Positions 1-7,651 are shown, counted from the first letter of the stretch. The stretch: 16,401 nucleotides of DNA from Alistipes sp. UBA928 (GCA_002293665.1 DBDQ01000019.1:1-16401); one strand, 5' to 3'. Notes: generated from the sequence alone by a model not told the origin. Numbers and translations are program-made.

Positions 1-543
1 ATGAAGCCGCCGCGTCAGGTGTCGTCGACCGAGAAGATTCTCTTCCCGATCATCGGGTTCCTGCTCACCTGCTTTCTGGTGCCGTCGGGTCTGCCGCTGC
101 TGGGGATGCTGTTCTTCGGTAACCTGTTGAAGGAGAGCGGGGTGACGAAACGTTTGGCAACCACTGCCGGTGGGCCGCTTATCGACATTGTGACGATACT
201 GATCGGTCTTACCGTGGGTGCCTCGACTCAGGCCACCACGTTCCTCACTTGGCAGTCGATCACCATCTTTGTGCTTGGTGCGATCTCGTTCGTTATCGCT
301 ACCTGCACCGGGGTGCTCTACGTCAAGTTCCTGAACCTGTTCATGAAGGAGGGTAACAAGATCAATCCACTGATCGGTAACGCGGGTGTGTCGGCGGTTC
401 CCGACTCGGCGCGTGTGTCGCAGGAGGTGGGGCTGCATTATGACAAGACCAACCACCTTTTGATGCATGCCATGGGGCCCAATGTGGCCGGCGTTATCGG
501 CTCGGCTGTTGCTGCGGGGATACTCTTAGGGTTCCTCGGCTAA
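1..543 (+). CDS. oadB: Sodium-ion-translocating decarboxylase subunit beta, C-terminal part (OadB/MmdB family)
   Basis: Integral-membrane subunit of a biotin-dependent oxaloacetate or methylmalonyl-CoA decarboxylase; it couples decarboxylation of carboxybiotin to Na+ export. Only the last 180 residues are present. The family is usually about 400 aa, so the ATG at position 1 is probably internal and the true start lies outside the window. Hydrophobic segments occur near residues 12-38, 60-80, 87-110 and 160-179. The signature segment INPLIGNAGVSAVP is followed by a conserved stretch ending HAMGPNVAGVIGSAVAAG. The spacing N122-x3-G126-x4-S131-x6-R138 (window numbering) matches the functionally important Asn/Gly/Ser/Arg set described for Klebsiella OadB. 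Whether the holoenzyme acts on oxaloacetate or methylmalonyl-CoA cannot be told from this subunit. A strong terminator follows the stop directly, so this is the last gene of its operon. Confidence 0.93.
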   Translation: MKPPRQVSSTEKILFPIIGFLLTCFLVPSGLPLLGMLFFGNLLKESGVTKRLATTAGGPLIDIVTILIGLTVGASTQATTFLTWQSITIFVLGAISFVIATCTGVLYVKFLNLFMKEGNKINPLIGNAGVSAVPDSARVSQEVGLHYDKTNHLLMHAMGPNVAGVIGSAVAAGILLGFLG

Positions 544-562
544 GACGGGTTGCGAGTAACGT

Positions 563-590
563 AAAAAGCCGTCCTTTGGGGCGGCTTTTT
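563..590 (+). terminator. Intrinsic terminator after oadB
   Basis: A 12-bp stem AAAAAGCCGTCC / GGGCGGCTTTTT (one G-T pair) encloses the loop TTTG, with a T run built into the 3' arm. It lies 20 nt after the oadB stop codon. The A/T symmetry suggests partial bidirectional function. Confidence 0.9.
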
Positions 591-608
591 GCTTTGTAAA
601 AAAATCCG

Positions 609-616
609 TATATTTG
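609..616 (+). promoter_or_regulatory. Possible Bacteroidetes -7 promoter element (TATATTTG)
   Basis: It matches the TAnnTTTG consensus, lies just after the oadB terminator and is 28 nt upstream of the degraded antitoxin-like frame. No well-spaced -33 TTTG is visible, so this is tentative. It could also drive the M48 gene about 190 nt downstream. Confidence 0.4.
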
Positions 617-643
617 CCTCAAAGGATCAGCATTGTGACTGCA

Positions 644-782
644 ATGCAACTTAACAACATGAAGCTCGACATCATTCGGTTTCTCATACACTCTCGAAGA
701 ACGAATCGCAGACATTCGTAAAGCGGAGGAAGATATTAGTGCCGGACGTGGATGTCGAGCGAGATTTGAGATGTTTTTTTAG
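644..782 (+). pseudogene. Degraded antitoxin-like small ORF (frameshifted remnant)
   Basis: Two frames read as one short protein if a frameshift near 690-695 is allowed. The first starts at ATG 644 and runs MQLNNMKLDIIRFLIH. The second begins near 693 and runs LEERIADIRKAEEDISAGRG, ending at TAG 780-782. The first piece resembles the N-termini of small Bacteroidetes addiction-module antidote proteins (MKL-D-IIR-LI pattern). The second, with a charged helix and ED-I-AGR, resembles the C-terminal part of such proteins. No toxin partner is seen: the next gene is a metalloprotease. The match is from recall of family patterns, so this could be a chance resemblance in intergenic DNA. Confidence 0.35.
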
Positions 783-806
783 TGAGATAAACCAACTTTT
801 TAAGTT

Positions 807-1589
807 ATGAAAATTTTCAACTGTTTGATCCTTGGGGTAGCCCTTACTGTGGGTGGTTGCTCGGTTTTGCAGAATGTGAACACTACGCGGGCGTTGCAGG
901 CCGGAATGACGGCGTTGCAGGCGGTGTCGATCACCGACGCCCAGGTAGTCGAACTGTGCCGCGCGTCGATGGTGCAGACCGATGCCGAGAACACCATTGC
1001 TCCCGCCGGATCGCCCTACGCGCAGCGTTTGGCGCGTCTTACCAACGGCCTGACGCATTACGACGGGCTCGACCTCAATTTTGCCGCTTACATCAAGAAC
1101 GAAGTGAACGCTTTTGCCAGCGGCGATGGCAGTGTGAGAGTCTACTCGGGGTTGATGGATGTGATGGACGATGACCAGTTGATGGCGATCATCGGCCATG
1201 AGATAGGTCACGTCAAGAATCAGGACACAAAAGACCAGGTGAAGAACGCCTACATGACCGCCGCTGCGCGCGAAGGACTCGCTTCGATCGACGGACGGGT
1301 TGCGACGCTCACCGATGGTATGTTGGGCGACATTGCCCAAACCTACCTCGGGGCGCAATACTCCCAGTATCAGGAGAACGAGGCCGACAGCTACGGTTTC
1401 CGGTTCACAGTCGACGCCGGGCGCGATCCTTACGCTATGGCGCGTTCGATGGCGAAGTTGCAGGAGCTTTCGGGTGGTGCCGCCGGAAGGTCGGCCGGAC
1501 TGATGCAGGCCTTCTCGTCGCATCCCGACACCGCGGGCCGCGAACGGCGCATGCGTGCCCTTGCCGACGCCCACGTCGCCGTCAGATAA
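807..1589 (+). CDS. M48-family zinc metallopeptidase, lipoprotein (LoiP/YcaL-like)
   Basis: Predicted envelope-anchored zinc endopeptidase, probably acting in membrane protein quality control in the periplasm. A lipoprotein signal runs over residues 1-17 with lipobox VGG-C18, so the mature N-terminal cysteine should be lipidated. The catalytic motif HEIGH spans residues 131-135 (zinc ligands H131 and H135, catalytic E132). The third ligand is E192 in the ENEAD motif. The C-terminal region contains SHPDTAGRERRMRAL, typical of Peptidase_M48 lipoproteins. Its 260 aa is normal for this subgroup and no extra transmembrane segments are evident. The start ATG has an A/T-rich upstream region. The gene converges on the carbamoyltransferase gene with one base between stop codons, and it appears monocistronic. 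Confidence 0.9.
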   Translation: MKIFNCLILGVALTVGGCSVLQNVNTTRALQAGMTALQAVSITDAQVVELCRASMVQTDAENTIAPAGSPYAQRLARLTNGLTHYDGLDLNFAAYIKNEVNAFASGDGSVRVYSGLMDVMDDDQLMAIIGHEIGHVKNQDTKDQVKNAYMTAAAREGLASIDGRVATLTDGMLGDIAQTYLGAQYSQYQENEADSYGFRFTVDAGRDPYAMARSMAKLQELSGGAAGRSAGLMQAFSSHPDTAGRERRMRALADAHVAVR

Positions 1590-1590
1590 T

Positions 1591-2556
1591 TCAGAGCGAT
1601 TCCAAAATGCGCTTGAGGACGACCTGGGCGGAGATTTCGCGGTTGGCGGCCTCGGGGATCACTATGGACCGGGGGCTTTCGATCACCTCGTCGGTCACTA
1701 TCATGCCTCGACGCACGGGTAGGCAGTGCATGAAGAAGGCGTCGTTCGTGAGGGTCATCTTCTCGCTGTCGACAGTCCAGGCGCGGTCTGTGCTCAGTAT
1801 CTTGCCGTAGTTGGGGTCGGTGTAGGCGGCCCAGTTCTTGGCGTAGATGAAGTCGGCACCCTCGAACGCCTTTCGTTGATCGTACTCGACGCGGGCACTG
1901 CCCACGAATTCGGTCGCGAGTTCGTAGCCCGGCGGGTGGGTGATCACGAAGTCGACGTCACCGTTCGCGGCGGCGGCATTCATCCATTCGGCGAACGAGT
2001 TGGGCACCGCTTGTGGCAGGGCTCGCGGATGGGGCGCCCAGGTGAGGACTACTTTGGGGCGTGCCGTGCGTTTGTACTCCTCGATGGTGATGAGGTCGGC
2101 GAAACTTTGCAGCGGGTGCCGCGTGGCGGCCTCCATGCTCACCACCGGGCGTCCGGAGTGTTCCATAAACTGGGAGAGTACTTTCTCGCTGTAATCGTCG
2201 GCTTTGCTTTCGAACCCGGCGAACGATCTCACGCCTATGATGTCGCAATAGGACCCGATCACGGGTATCGCCTCCAGCAGGTGCTCAGGCTTGTCGCCGT
2301 CCATTATGACTCCGCGCTCCGTTTCGAGTTTCCATGCCCCTTGGGCTATGTCGAGCACCATTGTGTTCATGCCGAGGTTCATGGCGGCTTTTTGGGTGCT
2401 CAGGCGCGTGCGCAGGCTCGAGTTGAAGAATATCATCACGAGGGTCTTGTTGCGACCCAGTGCGGTGAAGGCGTATCTGTCGCGCTTCACCTCGAGGGCT
2501 TCGGCGATGGCGGCCCGCAGGTCGCCGATGTCTTTTACGGTTGTGAAGTGTTTCAT
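1591..2556 (-). CDS. argF': N-succinyl-L-ornithine carbamoyltransferase (ArgF')
   Basis: Cytoplasmic arginine-biosynthesis enzyme transferring the carbamoyl group from carbamoyl phosphate to an N-acylated ornithine. The carbamoyl-phosphate motif SSLRTR is at residues 46-51 (ordinary OTCases have STRTR). Also seen are LETERGVIMDGDKPEHLLEA (77-96), HPLQSFADL and HCLPVRR from H277. Substrate choice between N-succinyl- and N-acetylornithine is known to hinge on one residue: Pro90 in the Bacteroides fragilis succinyl enzyme and Glu92 in the Xanthomonas acetyl enzyme. Here the equivalent residue is Pro90 in DKP-EHL, predicting the succinyl form. The length, 321 aa, is normal. It is the last gene of the minus-strand cluster, 57 nt after the PAP2 gene. 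No other arg gene is adjacent. Confidence 0.93.
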   Translation of the reverse strand: MKHFTTVKDIGDLRAAIAEALEVKRDRYAFTALGRNKTLVMIFFNSSLRTRLSTQKAAMNLGMNTMVLDIAQGAWKLETERGVIMDGDKPEHLLEAIPVIGSYCDIIGVRSFAGFESKADDYSEKVLSQFMEHSGRPVVSMEAATRHPLQSFADLITIEEYKRTARPKVVLTWAPHPRALPQAVPNSFAEWMNAAAANGDVDFVITHPPGYELATEFVGSARVEYDQRKAFEGADFIYAKNWAAYTDPNYGKILSTDRAWTVDSEKMTLTNDAFFMHCLPVRRGMIVTDEVIESPRSIVIPEAANREISAQVVLKRILESL

Positions 2557-2613
2557 TGCTTTTCTATAAGGTAGATGCCTCGTCGTCTTTGCTGGCTCTG
2601 TCGGAATGACATT

Positions 2614-3255
2614 CTATGGCTTAGTCGATTCGGCTGTGTGGAGCCGCAGGTTGGTTTCGAGCCGGCGCCAGAGGGTGAGCATGGCGAGGGCTATCAGTGT
2701 GCCGGCCGTGAGGCCGAACAGGATGTCGAGCGGAAAGTGGACGCCGAGGTACAGTCGCGAAAAGGATGTAAACACGATGTAGACCACCATTGCCGCCGTA
2801 AACCACCGGCGGCGAATGATCCCTGCCGCGGTGATGCCGATGGCCGCGGCCGTGGCCGCGTGGCCCGACACCGTGCCGAAGTTACCGCCGATGTAGTTCT
2901 CGCCCGTGAAGAGGCTCTTCACCGTGTGGATCAGCGAGTTGTAGGCCACTCCCGCCTCGCCCCACGGCAGCAGCGTGCGCGAGGGGCGGAACTTAGGGGT
3001 GAATGTCTTGAAGAAATTGGCCGTTTGGTCGGCCAAAGCCAAGCCCAACACCACAAAGCCCAATGCAATGAGCATACGCCGCCAGTCCAACTGTTTCCAC
3101 ATGAGCCAAATAGTCGCCACGAAAAGCGGCGTCCAGAACCACGGCTGGGTTACCAACCACCAGAACCCGTCCCAACCGGGGCCCCAACTGCCATTGATGC
3201 CGAGCATCAGCGCACGGTCGAGGTCCCATATCCCTCCTTCAGGTACGTGTAGCAT
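2614..3255 (-). CDS. PAP2-superfamily membrane phosphatase
   Basis: Integral membrane acid-phosphatase-fold enzyme. Family members dephosphorylate lipid phosphates such as undecaprenyl diphosphate, phosphatidic acid or PGP. All three phosphatase motifs are present: K83-x6-R90-P91; a VSGH variant of PSGH with S130, G131 and H132; and S166-R167-x5-H173-x3-D177. Hydrophobic segments lie at about 29-52, 60-78, 130-148, 152-170 and 176-195. The length of 213 aa fits bacterial type-2 PAP enzymes, and the WDLDRALMLGINGSWG N-terminus is typical of the Bacteroidetes branch. The start is one nucleotide after the stop of the upstream zinc peptidase gene, so translational coupling is likely. The substrate cannot be told from sequence. 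Confidence 0.9.
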   Translation of the reverse strand: MLHVPEGGIWDLDRALMLGINGSWGPGWDGFWWLVTQPWFWTPLFVATIWLMWKQLDWRRMLIALGFVVLGLALADQTANFFKTFTPKFRPSRTLLPWGEAGVAYNSLIHTVKSLFTGENYIGGNFGTVSGHAATAAAIGITAAGIIRRRWFTAAMVVYIVFTSFSRLYLGVHFPLDILFGLTAGTLIALAMLTLWRRLETNLRLHTAESTKP

Positions 3256-3256
3256 G

Positions 3257-3955
3257 TCAGTTCCTTCTATAACCGAGATAATAGATAAGTGTGGCGATGG
3301 CGCTCAGAGCGGCAACCAGATAGGTGCGGGCAGCCCAGTTGAGAGCCGTTTGCGCCTGGAACACCTGTTCGCCGTGGAGAGTGCCGCTCTCGGTGAGCCA
3401 TGCCATGGCGCGGCGCGAGGCGTTGTACTCCACCGGCAGAGTCACCAGTGCGAACAGCGCCGCCGCGGCGATCATGGCGATGCCGATCCAATAGATGGCC
3501 GGAGCGACGTTGATCAGCGCGATGCCTGCGATCACCACGAGGAACGACCACTGCGACGAGATTTGAATGAGAGGCACCAGTGCCGAACGCATCTTCAGCG
3601 GCGCGTATCCCACGGCGTGCTGCACCGCGTGGCCGCACTCGTGGGCCGCCACGGCTGCCGCCGCAACGCTGTTGGTGTTGTAGACCGCTTCAGACAGATT
3701 GACCGTCTTGTTGCGCGGGTCGAAGTGGTCGGTAAGCTGTCCGGGGGTCGAGATCACCCTAACGTCGGTGATGCCGTTGGCCCTCAGCATGCGCTCGGCC
3801 ACCTCGCGGCCAGTCAGTCCGCCGGGGAACTGAACCCGCGAATATTTCTTGAAAACATGCTGGAGGCGCCACTGCACCAACATCCCGATGCCGCCGATCG
3901 CTAACAGGAGCAGAAACTCGAAAGTCCGGGAATTCATCAAAGCTGCAATATCCAT
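3257..3955 (-). CDS. Membrane zinc metallopeptidase (YugP / Zn_peptidase_2 family)
   Basis: YugP-type membrane protein with a HExxH site; the physiological substrate of the family is unknown. One N-terminal transmembrane segment (about 10-28) precedes a soluble stretch containing GLTGREVAERML. The zinc motif HECGH is at residues 105-109 in AAHECGHAVQHA. Hydrophobic segments follow at about 122-165, then PVEYNASRRA, which is conserved in the family, and a last transmembrane segment at about 208-227. The length of 232 aa is normal. It starts three nucleotides after the dehydrogenase stop and ends one nucleotide before the PAP2 start, so the three genes form an operon. Confidence 0.92.
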   Translation of the reverse strand: MDIAALMNSRTFEFLLLLAIGGIGMLVQWRLQHVFKKYSRVQFPGGLTGREVAERMLRANGITDVRVISTPGQLTDHFDPRNKTVNLSEAVYNTNSVAAAAVAAHECGHAVQHAVGYAPLKMRSALVPLIQISSQWSFLVVIAGIALINVAPAIYWIGIAMIAAAALFALVTLPVEYNASRRAMAWLTESGTLHGEQVFQAQTALNWAARTYLVAALSAIATLIYYLGYRRN

Positions 3956-3958
3956 AAT

Positions 3959-4720
3959 CTATTTTCTATGTGTGTAATATGCGTTTGCCTGTTGTTGCGG
4001 AGTGAGGACGATCTCGTCGATGTTGACGTGGGGCGGGCGTGTGACAGCCCACATCACGGCATCGGCGATGTCTTCTGCGACCAAAGGTTCGACACCCTCG
4101 TAGACCGACGCGGCGCGCTCCTCGTCGCCGTGGAAACGAACCTCCGAGAACTCGGTCTCGACCATGCCCGGACGGATCTCCGTCACGCGGATTCCGTGGC
4201 GCACGAGGTCGATGCGCATGCCCTGTGAGAGGGCGTTCACGGCGTGTTTCGTGGCGCAGTAGACCGCTCCGTTGGCATAGACCTGACGACCGGCGATCGA
4301 ACCGATGTTGACTATGTGGCCCCGGCCGCGCTCGACCATCATGGGGGCCACGATACGTGTAACATAGAGCAGTCCCTTCACGTTGGTGTCGATCATCTGC
4401 TCCCAGTCGCCCACGTCGCCTTCGTCTATGGGTTCGAGGCCCAGAGCCCCGCCGGCGTTGTTGACCAACAGGTCGATGGCTCTCCACGATCCCGGCAGGG
4501 TGCCCAACGACGCCGCCACCTGATGGGGGTCGCGAACGTCGAACGCCAATGTGAGAATGTCGGCGCCGAAGGTCGACTTCAGCTCGGTCTTGAGTGACTT
4601 GAGCCTCTCGGCACGGCGTCCGGTGACGATGACCCTCCATCCCGCCGCCGCAAGTGCGTGGGCCGTTGCCTCACCTATGCCCGAGGTTGCCCCGGTTATC
4701 AATGCCGTGTTCCGTTCCAT
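3959..4720 (-). CDS. ydfG: YdfG-like short-chain dehydrogenase/reductase
   Basis: Predicted cytoplasmic NADP-dependent oxidoreductase; E. coli YdfG oxidises L-allo-threonine, serine and 3-hydroxy acids. The Rossmann motif TGATSGIG is at residues 9-16, NNAG at 87-90, and the catalytic set is N113, S141, Y154 and K158 (YCATK). GRRAERL after the second strand suits NADP. YdfG-like landmarks include GLEP, DWEQMIDTNVKGLLYVTR, TEFSEVRFHGD and PPHVNIDEI. I place the start at 4720, giving 253 aa. An in-frame ATG at 4756 would add 12 residues (MKKFVPLPQNID), but it lies within the promoter-like divergent region and the family begins directly with the Rossmann strand. It is the first gene of the minus-strand cluster and is divergent from the permease gene. 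Confidence 0.9.
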   Translation of the reverse strand: MERNTALITGATSGIGEATAHALAAAGWRVIVTGRRAERLKSLKTELKSTFGADILTLAFDVRDPHQVAASLGTLPGSWRAIDLLVNNAGGALGLEPIDEGDVGDWEQMIDTNVKGLLYVTRIVAPMMVERGRGHIVNIGSIAGRQVYANGAVYCATKHAVNALSQGMRIDLVRHGIRVTEIRPGMVETEFSEVRFHGDEERAASVYEGVEPLVAEDIADAVMWAVTRPPHVNIDEIVLTPQQQANAYYTHRK

Positions 4721-4755
4721 ATCTATATTTTGGGGTAAAGGTACAAATTTTTTCA

Positions 4756-4763
4756 TATTTTTG
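4756..4763 (+). promoter_or_regulatory. Bacteroidetes -7 promoter element (TATTTTTG) for the permease operon
   Basis: It matches TAnnTTTG and ends 4 nt before the GTG start at 4768, implying a very short or absent leader. It lies in the only A/T-rich stretch between two divergent operons (about 4721-4767). A TTTG lies upstream at 4729-4732, but with a 23-nt spacer, longer than the usual 19-21. The opposite strand carries a near-match, TACCTTTA, that could serve the dehydrogenase operon. Confidence 0.5.
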
Positions 4764-4767
4764 CAGA

Positions 4768-6003
4768 GTGAATACCGAATTGTTTATAGCGAGGCGTCTG
4801 AGGGGTAGCGGGGAGAGCAAGGGGGTGATGGTGCGCATAGCCGTGGCCACGACCGCCGTGTCGCTCGCCGTGATGATAGTCGCCGTGGCAGTCATCATGG
4901 GGTTCAGGACCGAGATCACTGATAAGATCACCGCCTTCACCGGCCACCTAAAGGTGCAGGCGCTCGACTACGGATCGGGCACGGAGAGTGAGCCGATAGC
5001 GCTGTCGGCGGAGATGGCCGCAGACATTGCCCGGCTGCCGGGGGTGCGGTCGGTGGCTCCATACGCGTTGAAGATGGGTCTGGTGAAGACCGACGAGGCG
5101 ACGCAGGGGGTGGTGCTGAAGGGGGTCGACGCGGGGTACGATCTGTCGCTGTTCGAGGGGTGGCTTGTGGATGGCGCGATGCCGAGGCTGGCCGACAGCG
5201 TGAGGCATAAAGACATATTGCTGTCGGAGAGCGTGGGACGCATGCTGCGCTTGGGTGTGGGCGACCGCGTGGAGATGCTCTTCATGGATGGCGACCGGCC
5301 GCCGCGGCGAGACCGTTTCAGTGTGTGCGGCCTCTACTCGTCGGGATTCGGCGAGATGGACGACAGGTTCGCGCTGGTCGACGCGGCCAATATCCGCCGG
5401 CTTGCCCGGTGGGACGCCGGCCAGACAACCGGATACGAAATTGTGATTGACGATGTGGAGCGGCTGGGCGAGGTCGAAGAGGCGGTCGTCGAGGCGATAC
5501 TTCCCTACGACACTGGCGAGCCGCCGCTGATGGTGCGGACCGTGACGGGCGACTTTCCACAGGTGTTCGACTGGCTTGCGACACACGATGTGAACGCCGC
5601 CGTGATAATCGCCATTATGATCGTCGTGGCACTTGTGAGCATGATATCGGCGCTGCTTATCATACTTCTCGAACGCATACGCATGATAGGAGTGCTCAAG
5701 ACCCTCGGTATGACCGACGGCTCGCTGAGGCGGATATTCGTCATGCGGGCTGCCCGGATAGTGATGTGGGGGCTGCTTTTGGGTAATGTCGCGGGAATCG
5801 GTCTGGGGCTTGCGCAGCGGGCCTGGGGATTTCTGGCGCTCGACCAGGCGGGGTACTTCATCTCGCAGGTGCCCATCGAACTCGGGGTGTGGTGGATCGT
5901 GGCGCTTAACGTCGGGACGCTCGCGGTGCTGGTGGGACTAATGGTTTTTCCCACTTCGATCGTGAGCCGCATTACTCCCGAAAAAACCGTGCGATACCAA
6001 TGA
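4768..6003 (+). CDS. ABC transporter permease, FtsX/MacB/LolE type
   Basis: Inner-membrane permease of the FtsX-like superfamily, typically involved in lipoprotein release or export. The topology is one N-terminal transmembrane helix (about 22-45), a large periplasmic MacB_PCD-like domain (about 48-270), then three helices at about 275-300, 330-352 and 373-398. Between helices 2 and 3 sits the family hallmark ERIRMIGVLKTLGMTDGSLRRIF, the cytoplasmic loop that meets the ATPase. I choose the GTG at 4768, giving 411 aa: MNTELFIARRL matches the usual Bacteroidetes N-terminus, whereas a longer frame extends back into the divergent gene. No ATPase gene is adjacent, so it must be encoded elsewhere. 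The stop overlaps the menG start (ATGA). Confidence 0.88.
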   Translation: MNTELFIARRLRGSGESKGVMVRIAVATTAVSLAVMIVAVAVIMGFRTEITDKITAFTGHLKVQALDYGSGTESEPIALSAEMAADIARLPGVRSVAPYALKMGLVKTDEATQGVVLKGVDAGYDLSLFEGWLVDGAMPRLADSVRHKDILLSESVGRMLRLGVGDRVEMLFMDGDRPPRRDRFSVCGLYSSGFGEMDDRFALVDAANIRRLARWDAGQTTGYEIVIDDVERLGEVEEAVVEAILPYDTGEPPLMVRTVTGDFPQVFDWLATHDVNAAVIIAIMIVVALVSMISALLIILLERIRMIGVLKTLGMTDGSLRRIFVMRAARIVMWGLLLGNVAGIGLGLAQRAWGFLALDQAGYFISQVPIELGVWWIVALNVGTLAVLVGLMVFPTSIVSRITPEKTVRYQ

Positions 6004-6704
6004 CGGCGGTCTCCAAAAAAGAGAGGGTCGGGGGGATGTTCGATGCTATCGCGCCCACCTATGACGCGCTTAACCACTTTTTGTCGCTTGGGGTCGACAG
6101 GGGGTGGCGGCAGCGGGTGGTCTGGATGGTTGCGACGGCGAATCCTTCGAGGATATTGGATGTGGCGACGGGGACGGGTGATCTGGCGATCGGGTTGGCG
6201 CGGCGAATGCCGGAGGCATGGGTCACAGGGGTCGATATTTCGGAGGGGATGCTCGCCCGGGGACGTGAGAAGATCGCACGGCGCGTATTGACGAAACGGA
6301 TCGAGTTGCGGAGGGGTGATGCCGAGGCGTTGGAGTTTGCCGACGGGGCGTTCGACGCCGTGACCGTTGCGTTCGGAGTGAGGAACTTCGGCGATGTGGG
6401 GGTCGGGCTGCGCGAGATGTGGCGCGTGTTGCGGCCTGGCGGAAAGTGTTGGGTGCTTGAGTTCTCGGAGCCGCGCGGGACGATTTTCGGGCCGGTGTAC
6501 AGGTTCTACTTTCACCGTGTGCTGCCTTGGTTGGGGCGTATTGTCTCGCGCGACGGGGGCGCTTACAGCTATCTGCCGCGGTCGGTGGGGGAGTTTCCCG
6601 CGCCGGAGCGTTTTGCGGAGATGCTGAGGGAGGCGGGGTTCGCGGCGGTGCGGATCAGGCGTTTGTCACTCGGAATTGCTTATGTGTATGAGGCTGAGAA
6701 ATAA
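6000..6704 (+). CDS. menG: Demethylmenaquinone methyltransferase (MenG/UbiE)
   Basis: SAM-dependent C-methylation of demethylmenaquinone, the last step of menaquinone synthesis. Landmarks in order: FDAIAPTYDALNHFLSLGVD (14-33), SAM motif I LDVATGTGD (53-61), acidic VDIS (78-81), GDAEALEF (106-113), the UbiE signature AFGVRNF (124-130), VLRPGG (144-149), and the C-terminal YSYLPRSVGEFP (189-200). At 234 aa it is of usual length. Its ATG overlaps the permease stop in an ATGA, so the two are co-translated. The pairing is probably operon economy rather than shared function. Menaquinone rather than ubiquinone is inferred from the Bacteroidetes context. Confidence 0.95.
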   Translation: MTAVSKKERVGGMFDAIAPTYDALNHFLSLGVDRGWRQRVVWMVATANPSRILDVATGTGDLAIGLARRMPEAWVTGVDISEGMLARGREKIARRVLTKRIELRRGDAEALEFADGAFDAVTVAFGVRNFGDVGVGLREMWRVLRPGGKCWVLEFSEPRGTIFGPVYRFYFHRVLPWLGRIVSRDGGAYSYLPRSVGEFPAPERFAEMLREAGFAAVRIRRLSLGIAYVYEAEK

Positions 6705-7152
6705 GATATTGATCGCTGCGATCGCCCTTTGCGGGGTGGTGGGATTGACGGGATGTAATCCGGCGGCTAAGTTTGCTGTGGTGGAGGCGGGCGTGCCGGT
6801 GCTGAACGGACTGACGTCGCTGCACGGGCGGGCCGTGGTGGAGAACGGCGGGGCGCGTGCGCTCACGATCGAGAACGCCGTGGTGACAGTGCGCTACCGC
6901 GGCAGGGAGTTGGGCAGGGCACGGCTGTTGCTGCCGGTGGAGATACCGCCGGGCGGAGAGAGCGAAGTTCGCTACGATCTGGCATTCGAAGGGGTGTCGC
7001 TCGCGTCGGTACAGACGCTCGCCTCGCACATGATGTCGAATCCGGATGCCGTGACCGTCGATCTCGACGGATGGATACGCCGGGGCCGCATGCGCAAAAA
7101 AATAGAGCTGCGCGGGGTGGAGGCTACCCGATTAATGGGGATATTTTTCTAA
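6688..7152 (+). CDS. Small lipoprotein, LEA14-like beta-sandwich (weak)
   Basis: Predicted 154-aa lipoprotein starting at ATG 6688; an in-frame ATG at 6682 is an alternative. Both overlap the end of menG in another frame. The signal runs over residues 1-22 with lipobox LTG-C23. The mature part is rich in short beta-strands (VTVRYRGRELGRARLLLPVEIPPGG-like pattern). This resembles the LEA type-2/WHy-like immunoglobulin fold proteins common in Bacteroidetes, where 'IPPGG' precedes a final strand set. No catalytic motif is visible. It follows menG by overlap and precedes the SPOR-like gene by 10 nt. The family assignment is an inference from pattern; the lipoprotein call is firmer. Confidence 0.72.
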   Translation: MRLRNKILIAAIALCGVVGLTGCNPAAKFAVVEAGVPVLNGLTSLHGRAVVENGGARALTIENAVVTVRYRGRELGRARLLLPVEIPPGGESEVRYDLAFEGVSLASVQTLASHMMSNPDAVTVDLDGWIRRGRMRKKIELRGVEATRLMGIFF

Positions 7153-7157
7153 TTTTG
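7150..7157 (+). promoter_or_regulatory. TAATTTTG (-7 type) element at the lipoprotein/SPOR-like junction
   Basis: It matches TAnnTTTG and overlaps the lipoprotein stop codon, 5 nt before ATG 7163. If active it would yield an essentially leaderless mRNA. It may be a chance match in an A/T-rich junction. Confidence 0.3.
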
Positions 7158-7162
7158 TGGCT

Positions 7163-7651
7163 ATGAAAAGTATAGTGCTGTTTTTGATATGTGCAGTGTG
7201 GGCGGCAGGAGCTGCGGCGCAGGGGGTAGAAGGGGTGAGGCGTGAGCTTGGCCGGGCCGACTTCTCGTCGCCGGGCAGGGCGCGCATCGAGGTGGTGGTG
7301 AGTGACGATGCGGCCCAGGCGATACGGACGGCCGACATGAGCTCGGGGCCGGGTTCGATCACGGCCTACGGGGTGAGGCTCTTCAGCGACAGCAGTCAGG
7401 ACGGGCGGGCGAATGCTCAGGCCGCGATGGGCAGGTTTGCCGAGGCCAACCCCGGCATCGACGTGAATATAAGTTATGAAACCCCCGCTTTTTGGGTCAC
7501 CGCCGGGCATTTTGTCGACCGGATAGATGCCGTGGCGCTGTGCGGCAGGGTTCTGTCATTGTTTCCGAGGGCTTTTGTAGTTCCGGTGGAGGTGTCTGTT
7601 GCCGATGTTATTGCTCAGGAGAGAGTTATGCCTCCGACAGCCGAAGAGTAG
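7163..7651 (+). CDS. Secreted SPOR-like domain protein
   Basis: A 162-aa exported protein with a signal peptide of about 19 residues (hydrophobic core IVLFLICAVWAAGAA, likely cut at AAA-Q). The C-terminal half, from about residue 67, reads as a SPOR-like fold: YGVRLFSDSSQDGRANAQAA, then FAEANPGIDVNISYETPAFWV, then GHFVDRIDAVALCG and a final strand with LFPRAFVVPVEV. This strand-helix-strand / strand-helix-strand order, with the aromatic 'P-FWVTAGHF' segment, is seen in Bacteroidetes SPOR proteins thought to bind denuded peptidoglycan. ATG 7163 is preferred over an in-frame GTG at 7157. It is the last gene of the permease-menG series and is followed by a terminator. Confidence 0.72.
   Translation: MKSIVLFLICAVWAAGAAAQGVEGVRRELGRADFSSPGRARIEVVVSDDAAQAIRTADMSSGPGSITAYGVRLFSDSSQDGRANAQAAMGRFAEANPGIDVNISYETPAFWVTAGHFVDRIDAVALCGRVLSLFPRAFVVPVEVSVADVIAQERVMPPTAEE

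Noticed and set aside
2604..2614. Perfect inverted repeat GAATG-A-CATTC between the PAP2 and carbamoyltransferase genes
   Set aside because: A one-base loop cannot form a hairpin, there is no T run, and the size is within chance; it is not enough to call an operator.
4654..4767. Longer N-terminal extension of the permease
   Set aside because: It overlaps the divergent dehydrogenase start and its promoter region. GTG 4768 gives the family-typical MNTELFIARRL start.
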